Both the position numbers and the translations under genes were made by a program. The notes beneath the pieces are model-generated. The model was not told the origin of the DNA and did no database searches. It saw nothing but the letters and a program-made list of their open reading frames with translations. Below, in pieces: positions 1-6,506 of a stretch of DNA of 16,248 nt (its first letter is position 1; each line of letters begins with the position of its first letter). Source of the stretch: JBDKTK01 sp039680225. Its GTDB lineage: Bacteria; Desulfobacterota; Syntrophia; Syntrophales; UBA4778. The stretch is from positions 1-16,248 of the forward strand of contig JBDKTK010000324.1 in assembly GCA_039680225.1 (NCBI GenBank), read 5' to 3'.

Positions 1-49
1 AATGATGGTCATTTCGACGGGCTCAATGACCGCTATAAATCTACTATTC

Positions 50-1987
50 CTATTTCTTCATCATCGGCGGGACCGAGCTGAAACCCCATTCCGTCATCTG
101 CGGGACGGCATTGGGCTCCTTGAGTTCCGGGTACGCTTTCAGGAAGCCGCCGATATTCACGACCCGGGGCTTCACAAAAAATGCGGCATTGTCCGCGTGG
201 CAGTCGCGGCAGCCCTTCGCGCCGTAAGCTGTTTTTTTTGATCCTATCTCATGGTTTATAACCAGCCGCTCTATCCCGGCCGGGGCACCGGCCGGAGAAT
301 CCGCTGAAGCCAGCTTTCCTTTTTCGAAACGGTAGACCTTGCCGGAAACAAAGACCGGGTTTTTTATCCCGGCTTTGTTAAGCGCGGCGAGCGCCCGGGC
401 AATCTCGTCATCGCCGGCGACGGTCCGCACCTTCACATTGCGCCCGTCCGTCCCCTTCACCGCGGCCGAGGTCAGTTTGACGGGCCGGAGGGCTTTTTCG
501 ACGACGTCGAGACGGACCTGCCGGATGACGCCCCCGTCATCTGTTCCGAACCATTGCGCCATACGGGGCACGCCGGCGGCATACATCGCGTTTGGACCCT
601 GGCCGTGTACCATGATCCACGGCCGCCAGGGGCGCGGGGCCGCCTGGGCCAGGACCTCCGGGCCGGGGACTTTTTCGAGCGCATCGGCCGTGTACCAGGA
701 CTGGACGCCGGAACCCATGTCAGCCAGGTAGCCGCCCCGGGCGCCCTGCGACGTCGCATGGCAGCCCGTGCACGAAATCACGTAGAAATGGAACACGCTG
801 CGAGGGAACCTTCTGGCGTGGGACGGCCGCGGGTCGCTCGCTTTCCCGGCAATGCCGGCGAGTTTCTTCCGGCCCGCCGAGTGGCACTCCCGGCAGGTCC
901 TTGCCTTGCCTTCGCCGGAGACCTTGCCGCCTGTCTTTTCACCGGCTATCCGGTGCTGCAGCCTGTCCTTTTTTGTCTTCCCGATCAGGCCGTGGCAATC
1001 CGTGCATTGGAGGCCCGCGGCGGCGTGCACATCCCTTTTTTTGTCATGCGTTGTCCCCGTGCGCGAGGCATCAAGGTCGCCGTGGCACAGCAGGCAGTTG
1101 GCGGAACCAACGTTGGTCCTCATTGCCGGACCTTTGAGTTTGCCGTCCGGCGAGAACAGGCGGCCGTCCTTCCAGCGGTAAGACACGACCGGCCGCGAGG
1201 CAAAATTCCATTTGCCGGAAAGGAAATCGGGGTCGCCGGGGACCGCAGCAGGATTGGAATAAGTGAAAACGGCCCCGCGCACCTCTCCCAGGCCCGCCCC
1301 GGCGGAAGCGGCCCACCGGTAATTGCGGGCGCTCACCTGGGCGTTCCTCGCATCCATTGAATAGTTCCGCGAATGGCAGATCAGGCAGTCGGCTTCGATA
1401 ACGCCGCTCTCCCGGAAATGGCTCAGCCTGTCAGGGGTGAACCGCGAAGAGTAGTCCCCGTCCGTGCGGGACCGCCCGCGCGTTTCGCGCTGCGCCAGGT
1501 TCCCCGTGAGGTCGGGCTTGCCTGATTGGTCGCGCCCATACTCCAGGGGCCCGCCGCCCGGCAGGTACCAGCCCGCGGCGGGAAAGGAGATCTTTTTCGA
1601 CGTGATCCTGGCGGCAGCCGCCGGCCAGTCGTAGGCCGGGAGCCCGGCAAGATAGCTGCTGCGGATTGCCTTGGGGGCGACCGGCTCCGGAAGCGCGGAG
1701 AGGTCGAGCCCCGTCCGGTAGAGGCCGGAAGGGGTCCCCTTTTTCGGCGATGGCTGATCGAAACCCTGCTGGAAATGGCCGCCCCGGGTTATCGGTCCGT
1801 ACGAGTGGCAGCCGCCGCAGGTCCTCCGGGGGCTATAGGGGTCGGAGCTGTTAAGGATGGGAGTGATGTGCTCCCCCGCTTCGTTGCGCAGCCAGACATC
1901 CTGATGCACCCTGGCAGCCTCGGAGAGAGCAGGGCAGACCGATAAGCAGGTGAAAATAAATAAAGCAATAATCCCTTTCGGGCGCAT
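50..1987 (-). CDS. Exported heptaheme c-type cytochrome
   Basis: A 645-residue protein with a signal peptide (basic start, hydrophobic stretch to about residue 20, likely cleavage near ALSEA). It has seven CxxCH haem sites, at residues 57, 201, 298, 328, 365, 406 and 593, so it should carry seven covalent haems in the periplasm or on the cell surface and move electrons. The long segment at 411-592 has no haem and may be a separate folded domain. The start is ATG at 1987 with GGAAAG about 9 bases upstream. It is the third gene of the minus-strand operon, 98 bases after the rhodanese gene. In the Geobacter ext cluster, as I recall it, a further cytochrome (ExtM) lies after ExtKL; this gene could be the counterpart, but I cannot show homology, so no symbol is given. 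The reading frame is intact, with a TAG stop. Confidence 0.9.
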   Translation of the reverse strand: MRPKGIIALFIFTCLSVCPALSEAARVHQDVWLRNEAGEHITPILNSSDPYSPRRTCGGCHSYGPITRGGHFQQGFDQPSPKKGTPSGLYRTGLDLSALPEPVAPKAIRSSYLAGLPAYDWPAAAARITSKKISFPAAGWYLPGGGPLEYGRDQSGKPDLTGNLAQRETRGRSRTDGDYSSRFTPDRLSHFRESGVIEADCLICHSRNYSMDARNAQVSARNYRWAASAGAGLGEVRGAVFTYSNPAAVPGDPDFLSGKWNFASRPVVSYRWKDGRLFSPDGKLKGPAMRTNVGSANCLLCHGDLDASRTGTTHDKKRDVHAAAGLQCTDCHGLIGKTKKDRLQHRIAGEKTGGKVSGEGKARTCRECHSAGRKKLAGIAGKASDPRPSHARRFPRSVFHFYVISCTGCHATSQGARGGYLADMGSGVQSWYTADALEKVPGPEVLAQAAPRPWRPWIMVHGQGPNAMYAAGVPRMAQWFGTDDGGVIRQVRLDVVEKALRPVKLTSAAVKGTDGRNVKVRTVAGDDEIARALAALNKAGIKNPVFVSGKVYRFEKGKLASADSPAGAPAGIERLVINHEIGSKKTAYGAKGCRDCHADNAAFFVKPRVVNIGGFLKAYPELKEPNAVPQMTEWGFSSVPPMMKK

Positions 1988-2050
1988 CGGCTTTCTTTCC
2001 AGGCGACCGTTATCCCGGCCGGTACATAAGGGGGATAACCGGCGCGATAA

Positions 2051-2075
2051 CCGGCCCGGAGCATGTCCGGGCCGG
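2051..2075 (-). promoter_or_regulatory. Intercistronic RNA hairpin after the rhodanese gene
   Basis: A perfect 10-bp inverted repeat (CCGGCCCGGA at 2051-2060 and its complement at 2066-2075) with a 5-base loop, GCATG. It begins 11 bases after the rhodanese stop codon on the transcribed strand. No run of T follows, so it does not look like a standard intrinsic terminator. A hairpin here may protect the 3' end of the upstream message or lower expression of the downstream cytochrome. The structure is seen directly; the role is inferred. Confidence 0.55.
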
Positions 2076-2085
2076 GCGGTTCCAA

Positions 2086-2988
2086 TTAATTCGACATCTC
2101 AATCGGGGCGTTCGGGTCTTTTGCCCATTCCATCATGGACCCGTCATACACCTTTACATTATTGAAGCCAAGTACCTGCGTCAACATATACCACCAGCCG
2201 GTACAGAACTTCCCTGTATCGCAATAAATTATAATCTCGCGGGAAAGATCGGTTCCAACCACAGGGGCAGAAGCTGCGGCCAAGCCTGACTTGTCTTTAT
2301 AGGTTCCGTCCTGATTATACATCCGTGAAGACGGCAGGTTGACAGCGCCTTTGATGTGGCCCGTCCTGGGGACGAATTCCATTTTCTTCTTTCCTGCAAA
2401 AAAATCCGGCTCGCGCACATCCACGACAAGGGCCTTGCCGAGACGGCCGATTACATAATCTTTCGATGCGAGCAGGTTTTTATTGAACTGCCCGTTATAG
2501 CTGCTCGATTTAGCCCTGGCCGGCTCCGTCGAAACCGGTTTCTTTTCGGCAACCCATTTGTTGATTGCTCCGTTCAGCAGCGAGACATTGGCCACGCCGG
2601 CATACTTGAGCGTCCAGGCGACCCTGGTAATATCGGCCCTGTCGGAAGGAGTATCGGATTTGCCTATTACCAACACCGTCGAATCGGGCCGGATGCCTGC
2701 GGCGCCGAGGGCGTCTCTCAGGTCGTCATCAGGCGGAAGTTCGTTGAGGAGATCGCCTTTTTTAACGGCCCACGTGTTATAGACCGCGCTGATCGAGCCC
2801 GGGATGTGCCCCGTCTTGCATTCCTCGACTTTCCTGATGTCGATTATCACCTGGTTGGGCGCTTTAAGGTTCTGCTGCAGCCAGTCAGTTGTCACTATCG
2901 GCGCCGCAGCGGCCGCCATTGCGGAAAGCGGCAATGCCACAGCCAGGATAATTGCCGGTACAAGGGACTTCCATCTGAATCTTTTCAT
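2086..2988 (-). CDS. extH: Exported tandem-rhodanese sulfurtransferase, ExtH-like
   Basis: A 300-residue protein with a signal peptide (KRFRWK start, hydrophobic to about residue 29, Ala-rich cleavage region) and two rhodanese domains, about 31-150 and 165-295. The C-terminal domain has a catalytic cysteine, C256, in YCDTGKFC, with a second cysteine, C262, at the end of the same loop, and the typical YDGS-MEW tail. The N-terminal domain has no cysteine at the equivalent loop (about 109-115, GKSDTPS) and is probably structural. The family transfers sulfur, and sometimes selenium, through a persulfide-type intermediate. The frame is open back to 3219, but that part overlaps the upstream cytochrome and lacks a signal peptide. 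The ATG at 2988 follows AAGGA in the 13-base gap after the upstream stop. The ext symbol rests on family memory and context (rhodanese paired with a possibly seleno-cytochrome); the rhodanese assignment itself is firm. Confidence 0.85.
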   Translation of the reverse strand: MKRFRWKSLVPAIILAVALPLSAMAAAAAPIVTTDWLQQNLKAPNQVIIDIRKVEECKTGHIPGSISAVYNTWAVKKGDLLNELPPDDDLRDALGAAGIRPDSTVLVIGKSDTPSDRADITRVAWTLKYAGVANVSLLNGAINKWVAEKKPVSTEPARAKSSSYNGQFNKNLLASKDYVIGRLGKALVVDVREPDFFAGKKKMEFVPRTGHIKGAVNLPSSRMYNQDGTYKDKSGLAAASAPVVGTDLSREIIIYCDTGKFCTGWWYMLTQVLGFNNVKVYDGSMMEWAKDPNAPIEMSN

Positions 2989-3001
2989 TTGCAGGTTCCT
3001 T

Positions 3002-4255
3002 TCATTTGACCGGTATTGGTTTTGGCGTGTAGACCAGCGCCTCGTTTGCCTTCGAGCCGTTCTCGATAAGCGACTCCTTCGTGAGGAAATTCTTCTTGTC
3101 TGTATGGCAGGTATCGCAGGAGCGGGTCCGGTCGGTCCGCTTGCGGATATTGTGCGCCGGGGTGTTCCAGTAGTTCGGCAGCGAGTCGTAATTCTCCATT
3201 TTAATCCCCGCCTGTTCAAAAGTGTCGCGCACCGTCGGGATCAGCCTTAAAGTCGTGACCTCTCCTTTTTTCCTGGGGTTCTGCCCCAGGAAAAACCCCG
3301 GCTTGGAAACTGAACCGGGCCCGAGGTGGCAGTTATAGCAGTTGCGGTACTCTGTTGCAGAGTGGCAGCCGTAGCAGCTGACCCTGTTGATGTGCTTTGT
3401 GTGCGCGACGCGCGTCAGCAGCCTGGTCTCGTTCCCCGTCTTGTGGCAGTTGAGGCATTGCGGGCGGTCTTTGACTTCCTGCTTGGAGGCATATGCCGTC
3501 CCGTTCCCGTGCATTTCCGCCGTCTTGTGGCAGTCCATGCAGGCCATGCCTTTCTGGTAGTGGACGTCGGGGCTGCCGCCGTACTCGCCCGTGTATTCCG
3601 GATAGACCCGTCCGCCGTGGCAGAAGGCGCAGGTCTTGCCCTCGTCCTTCCGGATGAACTTATGTCCCTTGACCAGGCCGAGACTGATCCCACTGATGGC
3701 CGGGGACTTGACATGGCAGTCGCCGCAGGAGGCATGGCAGCTGCGGCAGGAGCCCTCGAACACTTTCTTGTCGAAGATCCCGGCCTCGGCCTTGGAGAAG
3801 CGCGGCATTACTCCCGTCCTCTGTCCCCCTGATGTATAGTGCAGCGATTTCGAGTAGTTGTCTGTTATTTTCGCGTGGCACATCCGGCAGGACTTCAGCT
3901 TGTCGGACGGCCTCTTGTCCACGCCCGCATGTGCCTTGGCCTGATCGATTACCTTATCGTTGCCGCCGTGGCACGAAGTGCAGCTCCGTTTCAGATGCAC
4001 GTCTTTGCCGAGCAGTTCCTTGTCGACGAGGAAGGCTTTATAGTATTCTTCCGCCTTGACCGGCGGAGGCGCCCCCGCTCACCCCTCGCCCTCGCCCGCC
4101 GGGACCTGGGGAGGCTTGCAGAGCTTTTTGAGGATGCCTTCGCTGGTGTGGCAGGTTATACAGCTGCCCTGTATCGCAGCCGTCGTATACTCAGTTGTGT
4201 ACACATGGACAATTAGTAAAATCAAAGGGACTGTGATCAGAAAGATTTTTTTCAT
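3002..4255 (-). CDS. extKL: 11-heme cytochrome c with in-frame TGA (probable selenoprotein, ExtKL-like)
   Basis: Translated through the TGA at 4079-4081, this is one 417-residue protein. It has a hydrophobic signal sequence (about residues 3-27), a haem site CITCH at 32, a lone Cys46, a Gly/Glu/Pro linker with the TGA at codon 59 (GEGEG-TGA-AGAPPP), then ten more CxxCH sites at 92, 123, 170, 177, 209, 239, 267, 294, 306 and 380. The frame is the same on both sides of the TGA. The downstream part has no signal peptide of its own, so as a separate gene its haems could not be attached in the periplasm; this favours readthrough. A SECIS-like hairpin follows the TGA. The real stop, at 3002-3004, is also TGA but has no such hairpin. 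From memory, family annotation describes ExtKL as a multiheme cytochrome (seleno)protein of a selenite/tellurite reduction cluster. Alternatives are a nonsense mutation or a sequencing error in G-rich DNA. Start: ATG at 4255 after GAGAGG. Confidence 0.7.
4050..4067 (-). promoter_or_regulatory. SECIS-like hairpin just after the in-frame TGA
   Basis: On the transcript, UCCGCC (4067-4062) pairs perfectly with GGCGGA (4055-4050) around the loop GGUCAA (4061-4056). The loop begins 17 bases after the TGA. Bacterial SECIS elements lie inside the coding region directly after the UGA and present a G/GU-containing apical loop to SelB. The E. coli fdhF element, as I recall it, has GGUC in its loop at nearly the same distance. 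Weak points are the short stem, the absence of the bulged U found in the E. coli stem, and a possible competing stem further 5' (GCGGG with UCCGC, 4078-4063). The pairing is seen; the SelB role is inferred. Confidence 0.5.
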
Positions 4256-4283
4256 GTCCGCCTCTCTCTTCCCTGATTTAAAA

Positions 4284-4312
4284 AGAATATCCGAACTCAC
4301 ATTTAAGATCAA
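4284..4312 (-). promoter_or_regulatory. Candidate sigma70 promoter for the minus-strand cytochrome operon
   Basis: TTGATC (-35, 4312-4307) and TATTCT (-10, 4289-4284) are separated by 17 bases on the minus strand. Each hexamer matches consensus at four of six positions. The predicted start near 4277 leaves a leader of about 22 bases before the ATG at 4255. The call is based only on the match and position. Confidence 0.4.
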
Positions 4313-4348
4313 TAAATTAGTCGGCATTAACCGGAATACCCAGATTCC

Positions 4349-4376
4349 TTGACCGTTTTCCCGTTCCCGTGATACT
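4349..4376 (+). promoter_or_regulatory. Candidate sigma70 promoter for the PPC-domain gene
   Basis: TTGACC (4349-4354, five of six matches) and GATACT (4371-4376, four of six) are separated by 16 bases, ending 30 bases before the ATG at 4407. It lies back to back with the candidate promoter of the divergent cytochrome operon within a 151-base gap. Confidence 0.4.
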
Positions 4377-4406
4377 GGAGACAGCAACATACCCGGGGGC
4401 TTCAAA

Positions 4407-4850
4407 ATGAAATGCTCAGAGGCAAAAATGGGAAGGGTTTTCGTTGTCCGGCTCGAACAGGACGAAATCCTCCACGAGGTCATCGAGAAATTTGCGCTGG
4501 ACAGGAAAATCAAGGCGGCGGCCTGCATCGCTCTTGGTGCGGCGGACAAGGGGAGCCGCTTCGTGGTCGGGCCCGAGGACGGCGATGCCCGCCCGGTCGT
4601 CCCCATGGAGCACCTGCTCCGGGAGGCCCACGAGATTTCCGGGACGGGAACGATCTTCCCCGACGAGGAGGGCCGTCCCATCCTCCACATGCACCTGGCG
4701 ACCGGACGGCAGGGTTCCACGATCACAGGCTGCGTCAGGAGGGGCGTAAAGGTCTGGCAGATAGCCGAGGTCGTTATTTTTGAGCTCCTGGAAACGGATG
4801 CCGTGCGCAGGATGGAGCCGCAGGCGGGATTTGTCGTGCTGGAGCCGTGA
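4407..4850 (+). CDS. PPC/DUF296-domain protein (putative DNA-binding)
   Basis: A 147-residue protein that fits the compact PPC (plants and prokaryotes conserved) fold of DUF296. It shows FVVRLEQDEILHEVI near the N-terminus, the 'ALGAADKG' region, 'EISGTGTI', and the histidine motif LHMHLATGR followed by TGCVRRGVKVWQIAEVVIFEL. In related proteins conserved histidines bind a metal, and some members bind DNA; the target of this one is unknown. The start is ATG at 4407 after a G-rich stretch. An ATG at 4428 has a better-placed AGAGG five bases upstream and gives a 140-residue protein that still contains the whole domain, so the start is uncertain. The gene is divergent from the cytochrome operon, and its TGA overlaps the ATG of the next gene, which implies translational coupling. 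Confidence 0.8.
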   Translation: MKCSEAKMGRVFVVRLEQDEILHEVIEKFALDRKIKAAACIALGAADKGSRFVVGPEDGDARPVVPMEHLLREAHEISGTGTIFPDEEGRPILHMHLATGRQGSTITGCVRRGVKVWQIAEVVIFELLETDAVRRMEPQAGFVVLEP

Positions 4851-5647
4851 TGTATTCCCCGGGCATGGGTGCAAAATCAAGGTTTAAGCGGACGGGGCGG
4901 GGCCTTAAAGCCGTTTTTGTCATATTGGCGGCATTCCTGGTCCTTTGCAGCTGCGGGCCCAAAAAGATAACGCCCGTGCCCCCCGGGACGGGACCGGCCG
5001 GCAGGGAAATCCCGAAAATGGGATACGCCATCCAGGCGGGGGCCTTTTCCAGCGCGGTCAATGCGTCGAAACTGACCGAATCCTTGCGCAGGAAAGGGAT
5101 TGATGCCTATTACTTTGTTTTCAAGACGGGGCTCTACAAGGTGAGGTTCGGAAATTTCCCGTCCGAGGAATCCGCAAAGCGGAAAGCAGGCGAACTTGTC
5201 ACGGCGGGTATTATCCAGGAATTTTACATAATCAAGCCCGACGAGTATTCCGTCAACCAGATGGGGCGCGGGCCGGATTACGTGCGGGATGAAATCGTCA
5301 AATCCGCCCGGAGCTTCATCGGCGTGCCGTACCTCTGGGGCGGCAATACGCAGGGCGGGCTGGACTGCAGCGGTTTCACTCTGGCAGTGTACAGGCTCAA
5401 CGGCCTGAGCCTCCCCCGGTCGTCCCGGGAACAGTTTGAAACGGGCTCTCCCGTGGAGCGCAAAGACCTCAGGCAGGGGGACCTCGTCTTCTTCAATATC
5501 GCCAAAAAAGGCGCCGTCTCTCATGTCGGCGTGTATATCGGGGACGGACAGTTCATCCACGCCCCGGGCCGGGGCAAGACAATCTGTGCCAGCTCCCTCA
5601 AGGGCTATTATCTGAGGACTTATGCCGGGGGAAGGAAGTTCCTCTAA
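4850..5647 (+). CDS. SPOR and NlpC/P60 cell-wall hydrolase lipoprotein
   Basis: A 265-residue protein. A basic N-terminus and hydrophobic stretch (about 20-32) end in a lipobox-like LCSC with Cys35 as the likely lipidated residue. A SPOR domain follows at about 60-135 (GYAIQAGAFSS start, YKVRFGNF core), which in this family binds denuded glycan strands. The C-terminal NlpC/P60 domain (about 145-265) has the full catalytic set: Cys in DCSGF, His in SHVGVYIG, and His in FIHAPG. It should cleave peptide bonds in peptidoglycan stems at the envelope. The ATG at 4850 overlaps the TGA of the upstream gene and lies five bases after GGAG (4841-4844). A GTG at 4847 is too close to that site, and the ATG at 4865 has no clear binding site. 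Confidence 0.87.
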   Translation: MYSPGMGAKSRFKRTGRGLKAVFVILAAFLVLCSCGPKKITPVPPGTGPAGREIPKMGYAIQAGAFSSAVNASKLTESLRRKGIDAYYFVFKTGLYKVRFGNFPSEESAKRKAGELVTAGIIQEFYIIKPDEYSVNQMGRGPDYVRDEIVKSARSFIGVPYLWGGNTQGGLDCSGFTLAVYRLNGLSLPRSSREQFETGSPVERKDLRQGDLVFFNIAKKGAVSHVGVYIGDGQFIHAPGRGKTICASSLKGYYLRTYAGGRKFL

Positions 5648-5811
5648 GTTTGAGGCCCGGGTCCTTCAGATCTTTGCAGGAGCGGGTTTAAAGCCTGACG
5701 TTAATATGCGAATAATTATCAGCGGGCAAATTTCCGCCTTCAAATGTCTGGAAAGAACTGATCAAGACAGGTTAGAATAATTTTTATTACATCAGGATTG
5801 GAGCCAAGTTA

Positions 5812-6063
5812 ATGAAAGCTTACCGGATGGGAGACAACATCATCGCCGCCTGGTTTGAAGATGATGCGGTGAAGTTTTTTCTTGATCAAACCGGGGGACC
5901 GCCGCCCGGCCTCATAGAGGAAATGAATGTTGAGGAGGCAGCGCCGGAAGGCGGGAGGATCAAGGATATCATCAACAATGTCCTGGACGAGAGGAATGCG
6001 TGGCTGCGGATGGGGGTGCCCTGCGAGCTGGACTGGCCCTTTTTCGTGTGGCAGAGACGTTGA
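5812..6063 (+). CDS. Hypothetical protein, 83 residues
   Basis: I do not recognise this family. The protein is small, acidic in the middle (IEEMNVEEAAPEGG) and aromatic at the end (ELDWPFFVWQRR), with no signal peptide, membrane segment or cysteine cluster; its single Cys lies near the C-terminus. The ATG at 5812 is preceded by GGAG eight bases upstream, and a good -10 hexamer lies about 35 bases further up, which supports it as a real gene. It stands alone between the NlpC/P60 gene and the ABM-fold gene, in the same direction as both, 164 bases after the former and 109 before the latter. Confidence 0.6.
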   Translation: MKAYRMGDNIIAAWFEDDAVKFFLDQTGGPPPGLIEEMNVEEAAPEGGRIKDIINNVLDERNAWLRMGVPCELDWPFFVWQRR

Positions 6064-6072
6064 AAATCATGC

Positions 6073-6101
6073 TTCTCCAAGCGCCCGCAAACCGTTATAA
6101 T
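6073..6101 (+). promoter_or_regulatory. Candidate promoter inside an inverted repeat, upstream of the ABM-fold gene
   Basis: A perfect TATAAT sits at 6096-6101, with a weak -35 (TTCTCC, 6073-6078, three of six) 17 bases upstream. The start codon of the ABM-fold gene is at 6173, leaving a leader of about 65 bases. The -10 lies in the loop of an inverted repeat (CCCGCAA 6084-6090, TTGCGGG 6110-6116). If it is active, it would separate the ABM and hdrCBA genes from the upstream genes. Confidence 0.4.
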
Positions 6102-6128
6102 GCGCGCCATTGCGGGATTCGGAGCGCT
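6080..6128 (+). repeat. Interrupted inverted repeat flanking the TATAAT box
   Basis: The inner arms CCCGCAA (6084-6090) and TTGCGGG (6110-6116) are perfect complements over 7 bp. The outer AGCGC (6080-6084) and GCGCT (6124-6128) are also complementary and share one base with the inner arm. Nineteen bases, including the -10 box, lie between the inner arms. It could be an operator or a leader hairpin; there is no direct evidence for either. Confidence 0.4.
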
Positions 6129-6172
6129 CTTGAACCTTCAATCCAATCTTTTCAGACCGGGAGAGGAAAAAT

Positions 6173-6475
6173 ATGGTCCATGTAATTGCTGTTGTTGAGA
6201 TTGCCTCCGGCCGGAGAGAAGCCTTCCTTAAGGAATTTCATAAAGTGGTGCCTTTTGTCCGGGTTGAGGAAGGCTGTATCGAGTATGGCCCGGCAATAGA
6301 CCTCGAGACTGATTTCGCCGCACCCGTTCGCGACGATGTGGTGACCATAATTGAAAAATGGGAAGACATCCATTCTCTCAAGGCGCACCTGGGCACCCCG
6401 CACATGCTGGAGTATCGGAAAAGGGTCAAGGACCTTGTCGAGCGCACGACTGTGCACGTCCTGCAAAATGCCTGA
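6173..6475 (+). CDS. ABM-fold (antibiotic biosynthesis monooxygenase-like / YgiN-type) protein
   Basis: A 100-residue dimeric ferredoxin-like-fold protein of the ABM superfamily. It shows the opening beta strand VHVIAVVEI, the helix GRREAFLKEFHKVVPFVR, EEGCIEYG, and the characteristic tail EKWEDIHSLKAHLGTPHMLEY. Members act as cofactor-free quinol monooxygenases, haem-related oxygenases or aldehyde-type detoxifying enzymes; the substrate here cannot be told. The ATG at 6173 follows GAGAGGAAAAAT, a strong ribosome site. The gene ends 31 bases before hdrC, so it may be transcribed with the hdr genes. In an anaerobe an oxidative-stress or quinone-related role is plausible but is only inferred. 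Confidence 0.8.
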   Translation: MVHVIAVVEIASGRREAFLKEFHKVVPFVRVEEGCIEYGPAIDLETDFAAPVRDDVVTIIEKWEDIHSLKAHLGTPHMLEYRKRVKDLVERTTVHVLQNA

Positions 6476-6506
6476 CATTGAAAGCTGTTGACCGAAGGAA
6501 TTTTTA

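Noticed and set aside
1..49. Start of a further minus-strand gene (ATG at 12-10)
   Set aside because: Only four codons are visible and there is no clear ribosome site, so it cannot be supported.
2989..3219. An N-terminal extension of the rhodanese to position 3219
   Set aside because: It overlaps the cytochrome coding region, is Arg/Thr-rich shadow sequence, and would bury the signal peptide that begins at 2988.
3002..4078. The part after the internal TGA as a separate cytochrome gene starting at GTG 4000
   Set aside because: It would have no signal peptide, no clear ribosome site, and would begin six residues before a haem motif, while the frame continues cleanly upstream through the TGA to a signal peptide.
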